A DNA stretch of 64,000 bases from Carya illinoinensis (GCF_018687715.1 NC_056765.1:16319001-16383000); one strand, 5' to 3'. Shown: positions 41,530 to 54,335, counted from the first letter of the stretch. Numbers and translations are program-made. The notes: generated by a model from the sequence alone, not told the origin.

Positions 41530-44250
41530 GCAATACACAGTAAAGATATCATTCAATTGTAAATGTACACGTGCTGACCATTGCAAGACATGCAACACAC
41601 ATGCAATAAACATGCAGCATGAGCTACACATTTGCTGTGAATTGTATAAAATGACAGCACACACTCGGCATGCAGCAACAAGATCACTCAGATGTGCAGC
41701 AGCTGCTACAGCAGGAGAAGACCATTCACACATGCAGTAAACATGCAGACCAGTAAACGTACAGCAGCAAAAAGACACCCATTCACACATGTAGGAGCAC
41801 ATCACACATGCAGAAAAGTGCAATACACATGCAGACCAGCAGAGCATTCGGACTCAAACATGCAACACACACATGCAGAAAAGTGACACACCCACTCACT
41901 CGAATGTGCAGCAGCTGCTACAGCAGGAGAAGAGAACTTACACATGCAGCAACAAACCCACTTCGGACAACACTCATTCGAAATGAACACATGGGACCAG
42001 CTCACACATGCAGACCAGCATGCAATACACATGCAAACGCACAAACTCATTCAGGATCACACATGCAGACGCAGATCAGCAGGAGAAGAAATGGACGTAG
42101 CACATGTAGCATCATTCGGACCAGTTCACACATGCAGTAGACTCACACACGCAGCATGTTACAGCAGATAGCAGCTTTCAGACAGAACACCAGCTCACAC
42201 ATGCAACACGTTATAGCAGACAACAGCCTTCGGACAGCAGCACGCCACACGTGCTGACCATTGCAAGATAAATAGAACCAAGCACATGGCTGGAAGACAA
42301 GCTGTTCACTTCACCTTTCTTGCTTCTGCACATGGAAGTTGAACGTGCAGCAGTAGAGCTTTTTTATTTCTTTTTCTTTTTCATGTGGACGGGAAGCAGC
42401 AGCAGGAGATTAGCTATTTATTTAGCTGGAAGCAGCAGCAGAGGGGGGAGCTTTGGCTTTTAACTTTTCGTTTAGACGCTAGGCAGTTTGAGAATCTTAT
42501 TTCTCTCTTTTCATTTCAGCGTAGCAGTAGGTTAGAGCTTAGTTTTAATTCTTGTTTTCGTGTAGCTGGTAGTAGTAGAGTGAGCTGAGTTTTATTTCTT
42601 TTTCTTTTTCATGTGGACGGAGGCTCTGTTTTTCGTTCGGATTTCATTTTATTTTTTTTGCTTTTCCCAGTTGCTTTTCATTCTTAGTTTGCCTTAACTT
42701 GTCCCAGATTTTCGTTTCTTGCTTCAGTTCTTCATGTAGTCTGGCAGCTGGTTTTTTTTTTCTTTACGGTTTATTTATTTTCTCGTTTACGTTTTACAGA
42801 CAGGGGATAGACTGGTGGAAGCTCACTCTCCAAGTTTTTTTTGTTTATTTCTTTTCGTTCGGTGTTTAGTTTTCATTCCATACCATCGGCACAGATAGTA
42901 GTTGGTCCTGGAGTTTTAGTTTTGTGCCGATTCAGACCATGAAGGCAGTTTTAGTTTTTTTCTTCTTGTTCTTTTTTTGTTCTTTGCGTTTAGGCTAGCT
43001 AGACCTCAAGACGGAACTCTCTATTTTTTTGCTTCATTTTCTATTTTGGTTGGGACGGAACTCTGTCTCTTGCTCGGCAGCTTCTTCTACCTTTCATTCA
43101 GCTGGTTATTTGTTTTTTTTTTTTTTTGCTTTTATTTTTCAGGTTGAGGTTTACAGACCTGGGGAGATTTTTAGCTTTAGTTACTCTTTTTGTTTACGTT
43201 GGCAGCTTTTAATTTGAGGAGTTGAATCCATTTTTTTATTTGTTCTTAGTTCAGATCATTGCTCGGTTGGGAGTATATTATTTCTTTGAATTTTTCTTTT
43301 ACATTTCGGACGGAAGGCCCCCTCTCTCTCTCTCTCTCGGGTTTCATTGTTCTTTTGGCTGTTTTCTTCGTTACTTTAGAGACGCAGGGGAGACGGTGTC
43401 CTTGCGGTGCTGGTTTCATTTTTTTTGCTTTACGTTGTAGTGTTTTTCAATTGTTATTTTAGAGGACTCATTTTCAGTTTTATTATTTTTTTAGTTGCCC
43501 AGTTTTCTTTCCTAAAGTTCTTCGTTGAGTTGGCGTGGAGCTTGTGGTTTTATTTATTTATTTTTATTTCTTCTCACAGATTTTTTTTATGGCTTTGCTT
43601 AGATTAATCTTTGTTGTTAGAATTATCATGTGTAGCTAATTTTTGAAGCTTGGGTTGTGGAACGAAGCTTGATTTGTTTTGGATTCTAGATCGATGCAAT
43701 ATTTTGTTGTTAATTGTTGATTTTACTATGTTACTAGTCAGATTTAAATAGAAAATAGATTGCGGCTCTTGCTCTTGTTTTGTTGTCGATGTAAGGCACA
43801 ACAAAAGCTTGAAAACTATCAAGGCCTCTCTCAGTTGTTTGTTAATGTGTGTTTGACTAGTAAAGTAGAGAATTCATTAGGAAAATATTGCAAAACTTGA
43901 GCTTAAATTTGTATTTTCCGATTAGCAATGCCTTGATTGGATTGTTAATCGAGAAAATTATCTAGAATCTGAAATAAAGAGAGTCTCATACCCAACCCAA
44001 GTGTTCGTTAATTTGTTTGTTTTAGAAACTCTAATTTCAACTTCAATTATCTTCTTGCGTTGCATTTGAATTTTATTTTCATCTCTCATACTTGATTCAT
44101 TTGTTACTCACAAATCTCTTATAGACTTTGATAACCCATTGTCCCTGTGGAATACGATCCTGGACTTATCCTTGATACAACTTGACACTTCTACACTTGG
44201 AAGCACATTCGACCACGAGTCAATACTTGGATAAACTGTATATATACAAG
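41530..44250 (+). repeat. LTR/leader-like repetitive region, possibly gypsy-type
   Basis: The region lacks coding capacity and is internally repetitive: ACACGTGCTGACCATTGCAAGA occurs in two overlapping 20-base blocks at 41568 and 42246, and TTTCTTTTTCTTTTTCATGT with TGGACGG at about 42368 and 42593. Its right part is T-rich and ends with CCCATTGTCCCTGTGGAATA (about 44130), which resembles, from memory, the leader just downstream of the 5' LTR in some plant Ty3/gypsy elements. Boundaries and target duplication were not found. The open frames on both strands come from the repeats. Confidence 0.45.
41691..42145. repeat. CACACATGCAG-rich region with a 212-bp period
   Basis: ATGTGCAGCAGCTGCTACAG, then CAGGAGAAG and CACATGCAG, occur at 41692 and again at 41904. 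Between and after them CACACATGCAGACCAG and variants recur many times. It gives long open frames on both strands that are not genes. Confidence 0.65.
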
Positions 44251-44411
44251 CATTTACTGCATTGCAAAATAACAATAAAATAAGTAATAACTCAATACTT
44301 CTCAACATAAGTTCTTAAGTTTTAAGTTACAACAAACATCATATAAAAAAAAAAAGTGACAACAAACATACTTGTAAAACTCAATAAGTTCTTAATCTAA
44401 CCATTATAATA

Positions 44412-45626
44412 AAATCACTCATCCTCATCAAAAAGACAATAAGGATTAGGATTTAACATGTTAATCAAAATATTTTCATCAACGTCACCACCATCATCAA
44501 CATCAACACTAACATTATCATCATTTTCCTCATTTAGTAAGGCTAATGACTCCTCAATACTTGCATAATCTAAATCTTCTCCATCAAGAAGCTCAGATTC
44601 TTTACCCACCCATTCTTCCATCAAGTCAATGTTTTCAAGATTAATTGGATCTATCTCTTCCCTTTTTTATGCTCCTGTCAAAATAAAATCAAACATAAGT
44701 GAAAATGTTATATATTTTTCAACAATGAAAAACATTAGTATTCAAAAAATTTACCTCGCTTGCAACTTCAAGTTATAACGGATAAATACTAAGTCATTCA
44801 AACATCTATGCACTAATCTATTTCTCTTCTTCGAATGAATAAAATAAAATGTGCTCCAATTTCTCTCACATCTAGTTTCACTACAACATTGACTTAGTAC
44901 TCGAACAATAAACTTTTGAAATGTTGGAACCTAGCAACCAAATTTGGTCCACCATGCAACTATAACAATAATACAATTATAAATTATTAATTAAATGCAA
45001 GTAAATATAAATTAAGATAACATTTAAAGTACAAAGTCATACTATTTAACAAATGATGTTGATAAATGATAATACCTAAATTAATCTTATCACACTTGCG
45101 GATTGCTAAAGAATGTCCAAACTCACCTTCTGCATTCTTATACAAGTCAAGCTCTGCAATGATCTTGTCTTGATTATTGAGATCAAGTTCCATCTTCATA
45201 ACATAGCTATTGAAGCCTCTTACAGCATCATTTTTATTTTTAAAGCTGGGGCTATAGTAAATTCTAGGGTTAAGAAAACAACCCATCGTACGTAATGGAC
45301 TGTGAAGCTACTTATCCCATCTAGAATCAATGATCCATGTGAATGGACATAATGCACTAACTTTGTTATTGCATCTTGCTTTTATGTTCTCTTTATCTCT
45401 TTTCATTGTATCATACAAGAATCTCATTGCAGGCTTCTCATCCCCATCAACAAGTCGTAAAACACGAATCAAAGGCTCACTAACTTTAACAATAAATTGA
45501 CATGGAGCCCAAAACTCTTTATCTTCTAAAACAATCACAGCTATCTTCTTCCCTATGTTGCTCATAGAATGACTTGATGCAATCTATTTATCACAAGTAA
45601 ACATTTGTCTGAGTTCTTTCTTAAAC
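44412..45626 (-). pseudogene. hAT-2 transposase, C-terminal part
   Basis: Reading down from 45626: a CDK-stop (TAG where homologues have Trp), then SMSNIGKKIAVIVLEDKEFW, RVLRLVDGDEKPAMRFLYD, FTWIIDSRWDK, then FLNPRIYYSP, the usual 'LHAAGYFLNP' region, and the dimerisation block WSTFYFIHSKKRNRLVHRCL with NDLVFIRYNLKL in another frame near 44790-44880. An intron-like gap with GTAAAT and TTGACAG borders (about 44755 to 44675) leads to an acidic C-terminal tail ending at 44415. A frameshift and stops show decay. Confidence 0.8.
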
Positions 45627-45859
45627 AAGAGCAAGCTTTGGATAGAGAATAAAAAATCTTTTTATGTGTTTGGTAATATTGGTGACGTGGAGGGTAAAAT
45701 TTTTCCTCTGCTAGGGATATTTTCTTTTTTCATTTTCTTAGGGGCGTGACCACGTCTCATGGCCTTGCAGCCCTCTGGTGGTTGCCGAAGGGGTGGGTGC
45801 AATTGGGGGTCTGGGAGAGGGGGCAAGGGATGGATCTGGTGATGTTGGAGGGGGGATAG

Positions 45860-47449
45860 GAGTGGTAGCTACGGGGGGAGGTGGACGCACTTTTGCTGAA
45901 GCACTTCAATGACCTCTCTCGAATGCTAAATTTCGTCTGCCATTGAGAAAAATAGAATTGATTGATGGGGCTTTGGGCTTCGTTTTCTTAGACATGGAGA
46001 TGGCTAGAGCGACTGAAGGATTGAAGTTTTCTTTGGTGTTAAAGTTTGTGACTAAGACACCTTCCATTGACATGTTGCGATTGCAGATTATCAAAACTTG
46101 GGGCTTTTCAAAAGTACCTATGATTAGCTTTATGGACGAGGACCCTATTACATTTGGCTAATGAGAAGGATTATCTTCATGCTTGGGCGAGAGAAGGAAG
46201 GATGGTTACAGGCTGTCAATTCTGGTTGTTCAATTGGTGAGTCGAATTCGATGTGAATAAGGAACCCTCCATTGCGCCACAATGGCATTTTTTGCCTAGG
46301 TTGCCTCTTCATTTATATCATCTGGATTGTCTTCATATACTCGGCTTCCCGGTTTGGTAGATTTCTTGGCTCTGATAATGCAACGTTATACCAAACTTGG
46401 GCTACCAGTGCTAGAATTTGTGTGTAACTGGACCTCCAAGATGAACCGTGGAGGGCTTCCCATTGATTGTAGGGGAAAAACAAATTTGGCAGAAAGTTGC
46501 GTATGAGAAAAGGGGATTATATTGTGTGAAATGCTTTCGACAAGGACATATAGTGGTAGTTTGTCATTCCGAAGATAAAGCAGGGGTTATACCAAAAAAG
46601 AAAAAAGAAGGAATGGTAGGAATAGGAAAGGATCGTGAGGAGCATGTTTGGAAAGAAGTGGGGCAGAAGATGGACGTGGTGGGTCCGTCTGGTGTTACAA
46701 AACCAAGTTTGGAGGATGGGAGGATTAAGAATTTGATGTCAAATGAGGGGGAAGTGCATGTGGTGGAGGCAACAATTGAGGTGGGGCAGTAGAATTCAGA
46801 GGAGGAAGCGAAGAAATATGGGGCTTGGAAAACAGAGGAGGATGTGTAGAATGACGGAGAGGTGAGCGATGGGGGTGTGAGGGTAGGGGCTGGCATGTGC
46901 ATAGAGGAGGAAGAGTTAGTGATGCCTGGTTGTGGGTTGGTGGGGGACGCTCCTTGTGAGTAAAGGGTGGTCGACTCCCAGCTTTTAATAGAGGACCGTT
47001 TGTTATGCCAGACCGCCCATGTTGATAATGTTGTGGGGATCATTGCCGAAGAAGAGCTAGTTCAAACTGATGCTCGTGAGGTTCAGAGGACAATCTCCTC
47101 ACAACCTATGGATGCAATGGTAGCCAAAAGTGATGAAGAGGTTTGTGAGGTAGTTTGACATGATATGGATCCGCAAAGCATCTGTGGAAAATTGTGGCTA
47201 TCCGGTGCAAAGCATGGGATAGAGGTTTCTAATCAGCTGAAGGAGGGTCAACAAAGTCCGAAACAAGGGGTTGTGGAATCGGCTTATTCATCAAAGCAAG
47301 AGTATGATGTAGCCTCTTTGTTAAGGGGTAAAGAAAAATTGTATGAATTGGACATGGAACAACAGTTGAAGTCTAAAGAGTCGATAGAGGAGAAGGCAGT
47401 GCGGAAGTCCCAGAGGGTGTATACCTGGTCTCAGAGATTAGATTTATGA
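45860..47449 (+). pseudogene. LINE-E ORF1 remnant (DUF4283 and zinc knuckle)
   Basis: TFAEALQ (about 45890) corresponds to the SFADxV start signature, then a stop. LKFSLVLKFVTKTPSIDMLR (46021-46080) and TWGFSKVPMISF match the DUF4283 region of LINE-A. The knuckle CVKCFRQGHIVVVC lies at about 46519-46560. The tail (46570-47449) is long, acidic and Gln/Glu-rich and broken into several frames. It would be an RNA-binding protein in active relatives. Confidence 0.8.
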
Positions 47450-48290
47450 GTGATACACTTTTTTTTTGGAATATAAGAGGGTTGGGCAGGTCACGCAATA
47501 GACTGAAAAAATTAGCGCAAAAGTTTAGAGTTGGTTTATGTGCTATAGTAGAGCCATTCTTAGCAAAGGAGCGCATGGCCTCTTTGGTGAATTGTTTGGG
47601 ATTTTTCCATTCGGTATCAAAGATGGTTAGGGGGGAATGTGTGGGTTTTCTAGAAGGATGAGAATGCTTTTGAGGTGGTTTCAATTACGACTTAGATGAT
47701 ATCGGGTTGGTTTCATTCGGATGGCCAAAGAATTATGGTGGCGTTTATTTATGCGAAGTGCTCCTATGCGGAGAGAAGAGAGTTGTGGAGGAGTCTGGAA
47801 CATTATCAAGGCTTGAACGATTCATGGGTGGTGCTAGGGGATTTTAATATTATTTGAATGGATGGGGAAAGGATTGGTGGGAGCCCACGGCCTTTAGCGT
47901 CTATGTCAAATTTTAATGAATGCATACATCAATGTGGGCTATTTGATTTATCGAGTACAGGACCACAACTGTCGTGGTGCAATGGCCATGATGGGATATC
48001 ATGTAGCTGGGTGACACTTGATAGAGTCCTTGTTAATACGACTTTCTCAGATTGTTTTAACTCAGCCTATTTTCGATATATGACTCAGAAATCTTCTTAT
48101 CATCGGCCAATGGTGGTTTATTTGCATAGACCATTTTCAATGTATGGTCCACCCCATTTCATTTCTAGAATATGTGGTGTTCACATGACAATTTTTTTTC
48201 ATGTGTCAGAGAGGCTTGGTGTAGGAATGACTCGGCATTGGGACTATGGAAGCTTGCCATTAGATTGAAGTAAACAAGGATTGCTCTTCA
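47446..48290 (+). pseudogene. LINE-E endonuclease domain remnant
   Basis: MSDTLFFWNIRGLGRSRNRL opens ORF2, with AIVEPF giving the catalytic Glu. A stop follows at 47659. After frame changes, VVLGDFNII then a stop (about 47835), SWCNGHDGISCSWVTLDRVL and KSSYHRPMV, where active copies have SDHxP; here Asp-His is partly altered (SYH). The domain is inactive. Confidence 0.8.
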
Positions 48291-48299
48291 TGCATGGAA

Positions 48300-49760
48300 C
48301 CAAGATTTTTTGGGAGAGTGGGTGCTAATCTGCATGCCCTTGAGGGGCAGTTGGAAATTCTAGAAAGCCAATTGCAATCAAGCTACTTGGAGGAAATTGA
48401 AGACGATTTCTTGGCTACTAAACTGGAAATATAGGTATGGGAGTGTCGAGAAGCCACTCGATTGGGTCAAATAGAAAAAAAAAATGGTTAATTGAGGAGG
48501 ATGAAAATTCAAAATTCTTCCACTTGGTGATTGCTCAGAGGTGCAAGAAGGGTTGAATACACCGAATGGTCCTTACTGGTGGCTTGACTTTGGAGGGTTT
48601 GGAGGTAGTGCATAATGAGGTAGCTATTTTTTTCCAAAATATCCTTGCAAAGCCGTCCAATTTAGAGCCCTGTGACCTCTCAGCTCTTATCAATAGGCAA
48701 ATTTTGGGGGCTGGAAATGATTTATTATGCACAGTACCAACAGAGGAGGAAGTCAAACGAGTGGTTTTTTCTATTCTGAAAGAAAGTAGCCCTGGACCTG
48801 ATGGATTGGGATCTGAATTCTATATGGCTTATTGGGATATTGTAAAGGATGACCTCCTGGAAGCTGCAAAAGATTTTTTCCTGGGTGCTCCTTTGTCTAG
48901 GTTTTATTCTTCCTCTCTTATTATTGTAATTCCGAAGGTGGTTAATCCTTCGAGCTTTGACAAATTTCATCCTATTAGTCTTTATTTTGTGGCTTATAAA
49001 TTTTTTTTGAAGATTATTGTTTTTCGACTCGCTAATATTGTTGATAAGCTAGTCTCACAGTAGCAAGGATCTTTTATCCCGGGGCATAGCATCTTTGAAA
49101 ATATTACGCTAGCATAGGAAATGGTCCATTCTTTGCATAAGAAAAGGATGGGAGGTAATATGATGGTGAAACTGGATATGGCCAAGGCATACAATAGGGT
49201 GAATTGGAGTTTTCTTTTGGAGGTACTGAAGTCATTTGGGTTTGCTCATAATTTTTTCAATCTTATAAAAAATTGTGTGGAGGGCCCGTGGTTCTCAGTA
49301 ATGATGAACGAAACTCCAAAGGGTTTTTTTAATCAAGCCAAGGCTTGAAGGGGATCCCCTTTCTCTGTTATTATTTATTATGATAGAAGAGGTCTTAACA
49401 AGATTACTTCAGTGAAATTTTGAGGAGGGTCACATTGGGCAATTTTATCATCCAATTGGGGCACTGACAGTGTCTCATTTATTATATGCAGATGATATCC
49501 TTATCTTTGCCAATGGAGGGAAGAGGTCAATTAAAAATTTAATGCAGGTTCTTGAGACTTATGAGAGGTGGTCGGGTCAAAAAATTAGCAAAGCCAAGTC
49601 AGCAATTTTCTTGTCAAAACATATTAGCCCAGCTCGTAAAAGAAGTTTATTAAGAAGTACCGGATTCACGGAAGGCAAGTTCCCAGTGACATATTTGGGT
49701 GCGCCCTTGGTTTTTAGGCAAGTTAACTTCTTGAATGATGGAGTCACTAGTGGATAAGAT
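48300..49760 (+). pseudogene. LINE-E reverse transcriptase remnant
   Basis: SSPGPDGLGSEFYMAYWDIV (48786-48845), IPKVVNPSSFDKFHPISLYF, a stop at 49061 (TAG) inside the usual NQxxFIPGR block (then QGSFIPGHSIFEN), KLDMAKAYNRVNWSFLLEVL (49168-49228), NETPKGFF, and SHLLYADDILIFANGGKRS (49470-49525) with intact YADD. FPVTYLGAPLV follows. Stops at 49061, 49118 and 49349 and a frame change near the GDPLS block inactivate it. Confidence 0.85.
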
Positions 49761-50560
49761 ACAAGCAAAAATTGACAGGTGGAAATTTAAATTGCTTTCA
49801 CAAGGTGGAAGATTAATTTTGCTCAGACATGTTTTAGCTAGCACGCCGATACATTTAATGTCCATTATTTCTATCCCGATGAGTATTATATCTCACATCA
49901 ATTCTATCTTGGCAAATTTCTGGTGGGGCGAGGTGGAAGGTAAAAGAAAAGTCCATTGGCTCTCTTGGGGGAAGGTTTGCAAACTAGTCTCGGAAGGGGG
50001 ATTGGGGGTAGGAGACCTCAAGGAAGTCCAAAAATCTTTACACATAAAGCTTGCGTTTAGATTGATTACTTCTAATAATTTATGGGGAGCTTTTTTCAAG
50101 GCCAAATACTATCAACATAGCCATATTCTAGCTTAGAAGGAATGTCACGATGATTTGTAGTTTTGGAGATCGATGTTGGCTACCATTCTAGAAGTTATGG
50201 AAAATATGACAGTCTTGGTGCGAGGAGGAAATTCCTCTTTCTGGTTTGACCGATGGCTTTCTTATGGTCCTTTATCGGTAGGCACAGAGGGCATAATTAA
50301 TACTAAATTGAGCATTTGGGAGTGTTGGGATCAAAACAATTGGAATTCTGCTGCATTATTGGAACTGGTGGGAGCTGAAAGAATGCGGGGGATATTGCTC
50401 AATATTCAGCCTTGAAAAAGAGGTGAGGACATGCATATATGGAAGCGAACAGCTGATGGTAACTTTTCTACCAAAACAGCTTGGGAGACAGTAAGGAAGC
50501 ATGGTGAAAGCTTAGAGTAGAGTGACTGGTCTTAACATCCCTTAATTCCAAAGAGAATTT
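49735..50560 (+). pseudogene. LINE-E RT thumb region and zf-RVT remnant
   Basis: LVDKIQAKIDRWKFKLLSQG, LILLRHVLASTPIHLMSI, FWWGEVEGKRKVHWLSW and GGLGVGDLKEVQKSLHIKLA match LINE-A block for block. After a stop at 50134, GGNSSFWFDRWL and the FSTKTAWE-type block (about 50467) begin the zinc-binding region. Several frame changes are present. Confidence 0.8.
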
Positions 50561-50912
50561 CCATTTGTGTATGGAAAGCCTAGTTCAAACGTTTGCCCAT
50601 ATATAAGTGTTCAGGCGAAAGGTATTGTGATGGCTTTGGCATACGATTGCTATATGAAAAGGGTCCAGGAAAATTGTGATCACATCCTCTCTTCAGGTGA
50701 GGTAGCATCAGAAATCTGGCACCGAGCTAGTGTACTGTTGGGGGCACCTTTCAACGTGAGCATCGCTTTGAAAAATAGAGTATCAAGCTGGTTTTTTTAT
50801 GCCAAGAAATCATCGATCAAAGGTCTTCTATTTGGGGTAATGCCGAGTGTGATAACATGGTACCTATGGAAGAGGAGATGTAAGGCAAGAATGGAGGGGG
50901 GTTCAACAAACC

Positions 50913-51571
50913 GTGGAACAAATGTGGAGACAAATAAGGCACTGGGCTAGTGTTATTGCAGCAAATCATAAGGCAGTTCGTTATATGTCAACAATGGACA
51001 TGGAATTACTACAGGAGCTCAATATTCCGCATCATCCCATCTGTGCAAGACCAAGCAGGTATGTAACATGGAACAAGCCCCCTACCGGATGGGTTAAACT
51101 CAACTGTGATGGTAGTTGCAGGGGAAATCCGGGCAACTTAGGAGGTGGGGGAATTATTCGAGATGACCATGGTAACGCACTTATGGCTTTTTATAGTACT
51201 TTCGGTCATGGCATGAATAATAGCACTGAACTTAAAGCATTATTGGAAGGTATTCGGTTATGTAAACGGCTTCGCCTTTTAAATGTGATAATTGAATGTG
51301 ACTCGTGTATTGTCGTGGACTGGCTTCGAAAAAAAAAATATGCACGTTATGGTACCTTTGGGATTTTTGGGAGGATTTAGTGGCGAACTTAGAAGGGGTA
51401 AATTTCATGGTGATGCACCATTATAGGGAAGGGAATGGTGCAGCTGATTTTCTTGCTATGGAGGGGGAAATGGGAAAAAATGTGGTTTATGAAGGAGGGT
51501 CGTCACTACCTCGTTCTCTTAAGGGAATTCTTTGCTTGGATAAGTGGGGTCTCCCCTCGTTTTGTAAATAG
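50913..51571 (+). pseudogene. LINE-E RNase H domain
   Basis: TWNKPPTGWVKLNCDGSCRG and NPGNLGGGGIIRDDHGNALM match the LINE-A RNase H start. ELKALLEGIRLCKRL and NVIIECDSCIVVDWLRKKK carry the Glu and Asp of the active site. A homopolymer A8 at 51331-51338 changes the frame, after which HHYREGNGAADFLAMEGE (the H..E.N..AD..A motif) completes the domain. This copy has all RNase H blocks but in two frames. Confidence 0.85.
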
Positions 51572-51810
51572 GTGGTTCAGTTTTGGTTTTCATAAGTGGC
51601 GTAAGTCCTGTTGGGATGGGTGGTTTATTGATTGGTCTTTTATTGTTTTGTTGGTTTTATTCTTTGCTGGTGTTGATGTCTGAAGTTTGTTTGTTCCTAA
51701 AGTATTCGTTCGCCATAAGTGAGGATTTTTAATAAACTTAGGTCGGGACCATGCCGCAAGTGCTTACTGGCGACTTTCAAAAAAAAAAAAAAAAGAGCAA
51801 GCATTGGATA

Positions 51811-52702
51811 CTTAAAAAATTTGCTGCAAACCTTGTAATTGCAGGACGACACAAAACATGACCTTTGGTGAAGTCTTTTCTCATCAATGCCAAAACCAAA
51901 CCATGGTTATAGATTAATTTTGTTATCTTTTTAGCCTTTTTATAGTATCATCAATAAGGGGAAAATATCTTGAATTAGAAAAATTCTCCAACAACAAGTA
52001 TATGCAATGAGATGCACAAGGAGTCTAGTAGAAAGAGAGATACTTCTGCTGTAACTTTTTTCCTGCAGCTTTATAACTTGCATCATTGTTCATTATGAAC
52101 TACACATGATTCTCAACTCCAATTTCTTGAACAACCTCGTCAAAGATGTTAAACAATGTTTCAGCATCTCTTCGAAGGCCAAATGTATCAACAAACTTCA
52201 AGCATATTGTACATTTCAGACAATAAACTAGGAAGTTGATTATTGATTGTTGCTTCTATTTTGTCCATAGCAAACAACGGGTCTTTTTCCAAACCTTTTT
52301 AATTCGTTGCAAATAATCTTGAACCTTATTCACAGCCATCTTTAACAAATTTCCTCTCAACTTGTATAAAGAATGGCCCTTGAATCCTAGCCCAATGGCA
52401 GTCATGGCATCAATAGCTACTTGATAAGACTTGGATTGAGCCACATTGAAAGGCAAATTAGTATCATACCACCAACATGCTATAGCCATCTTTGCTTTTA
52501 CAATCATCTCCTTCAAACACATAGAACTCTTAATTGAAGGTTGGACTCCAGGAGTTGTTCTTGGAGCAAAGAATCTACTCAAGCACCCCACTGACTTTCT
52601 AGTTACATATTCTTTCAACTTCCCCTTACCTTTTGAAAGCTAAGACTATTCCTCCATACTATTACTATCATCAATATCATCAGATGTTAAATCTATATCA
52701 CC
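51811..52702 (-). pseudogene. hAT-2 transposase, central part (DUF659)
   Basis: A 120-codon frame (52256-52618) reads KEYVTRKSVGCLSRFFAP, CLKEMIVKAKMAIACWWYDT, NLPFNVAQSKSYQVAIDAM and GLGFKGHSLYKLRG, the hallmark 'FW..N.LPFNVA.S..Y..M' segment of DUF659 hAT proteins. Below 52255 the RNase H-like core continues in broken frames (FDEVVQEIGVENH; NDASYKAAGKKL; ITRFAANFLSIQC at the LINE-E junction). Upstream it begins GDIDLTSDDIDDSNSMEE with two stops before KEYV. Confidence 0.82.
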
Positions 52703-53209
52703 TCCAATGTGATGCCCTTAGATTTTGCTTGGGATCAGACGAAATATGAAACGTCAGGACATACAAATACAAGGTTACTTGCCCCTGATCATGACATACA
52801 AGATGTAATGTTCCTAACATACATATAGCATTATGCAATATTCGCAGTAGATAATTTTTTTTTTTAACAATGCTATGCACTAAAGTTATAATATCCCAAG
52901 CAGTTAAAATATAATCCATACATACTTAACAAAATAAACATTTATGATTACAGTATGGGTCTCAAAAGACTGTAATCTCAAAACAATGGAGACCGGGCTC
53001 CATAATTACATTATCAAAATATACTATTGGGCTAGTTCGTCGAGTAACTTGGGTAACTTGACTAACGATGCCAGAATAATGTCCAAAAACCTAACTATGG
53101 AGGCTATAAGCTCTGCATCACATCTGCGGCGTCTAGTCAATCTCCTTCAGTTTACCGATGTCTACTCCCTGCTCTGGTCCTAACACATCGCCTACCATTC
53201 GGGGGAATT

Positions 53210-53225
53210 GGTAGTTGGGACTACC
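53210..53225 (-). promoter_or_regulatory. Hairpin in LTR-5 at the equivalent of the LTR-2 hairpin
   Basis: GGTAGT-CCCA-ACTACC, a perfect 6-bp stem, follows AATCTCACTGT on the minus strand, just as AATCTCACTGTGGTATTCCT precedes the long stem in LTR-2. Confidence 0.5.
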
Positions 53226-53460
53226 ACAGTGAGATTTGACTACAAATCACAACAAGTTAACAGGAAACTTCCACACAGGTTAATGATGTATGCATGACAG
53301 TAAAGATATGAATGCACAATCAAGTCAAAAGTAAGCATAACATAACTGGACATAACATGGCATGAAATAATAAGCATAACGTGACTTGACATAACATGAC
53401 ATGAGCTGAGATAACTTGAACTAAAACTGAAACTTAGCTTGGCGTGACATGAACTTGAAT

Positions 53461-53532
53461 CATAACATGGACATGAACTTGAGACATAACATGGATGTGA
53501 ACTTGAAACATAACATGGACGTGAACTTGAAG
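53461..53532. repeat. 24-bp minisatellite, three units
   Basis: Units CATAACATGGACATGAACTT-GAGA, CATAACATGGATGTGAACTT-GAAA and CATAACATGGACGTGAACTT-GAAG at 53461, 53485 and 53509. Looser CATGACATG-type repeats extend on both sides (53340-53600). Confidence 0.85.
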
Positions 53533-54234
53533 CTTGACATGAACATAAACTTAAACATAACATAACATGAAACATGACTTGAATGTGAAATATATGAATT
53601 TAGAATCTTGTTTATCGATAAACTTAATTAATAAAGTGACCATACAGGTGCTATACGGGTTCCCTTGAGCCTTGTGTCCCTGCCGATTATCGTATCACAA
53701 AACAGGTATCTACACTAGCTGTGAGTATGTTAATACATACTCCACAGTTGTTATGGCCCCATATATTCTAAGTGTCATAATTGTTGTGTCTCATGTAGTG
53801 TATGCTCTAAAGTTGTTGTGGCCCCATGAATTGTTTGTGTCATAATTGTTGTGGACACACGTAAAATAAAATATAGCTCTATCGAGTTAGTGCCTAGCGC
53901 ACTCCGGTGACCAGCTAGTTAGACCCCATTCATAACTTGTTGACTATACTTCGTCAACCCAGGGAATTTCACACCTATTTAGACACTATAGTGTAAACAA
54001 AGAAGTTTCACTAGGATATAGCCCCATCCTAGTGCTTAGGGTCATGATTGAAATGAATAACTTAACAAGATTGTTCTTGAGATACAAAAAATTGTATTCG
54101 AGACGGGATGTGACATGAAGAAGAAAGAACAGAAGTCCTGACATAGAATAAGGTGATATGAAAGTAAAACAACAGACATGATGTACTTTGAGACATAAAC
54201 GTAATAGAAAAAACTTCATAACATGATATACATG

Positions 54235-54335
54235 TGATAGACAACATTTTATAACATGGCATAACATATGATAGACAATATTTTGTAACATGGCTAACAT
54301 GTGATAGACAACATTTCGTATAACAAGGCATAACA
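54235..54335. repeat. 33 to 34-bp minisatellite, three units
   Basis: TGATAGACAACATTTTATAA (54235), TGATAGACAATATTTTGTAA (54269) and TGATAGACAACATTTCGTAT (54302) start successive units. Related AACATG-rich sequence continues to about 54460. Confidence 0.8.

Larger units (their letters stand above)
45645..51792 (+). mobile_element. LINE-E: full-length L1-type LINE, 6.15 kb
   Basis: The flanks are aagagcaagctttggata (45627-45644) and aagagcaagcattggata (51793-51810), an 18-bp target duplication with one mismatch; the poly(A) ends at about 51792. ORF1, endonuclease, RT, zf-RVT and RNase H are all present in order. It closely parallels LINE-A (same YADD context, same SWCNGH endonuclease block, same RNase H start), so the two are one subfamily. 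It inserted into the hAT-2 transposase gene. Multiple stops and frameshifts make it inactive. Confidence 0.93.

Noticed and set aside
41476..42171. Cys/His/Ala-rich frames on both strands, possibly a secreted peptide
   Set aside because: Both strands are open because of the CACATGCAG repeat; periodicity explains the composition.
53461..54335. CRISPR-like regularly spaced repeats
   Set aside because: Units are adjacent with no unique spacers and lie in a plant LTR; these are minisatellites.
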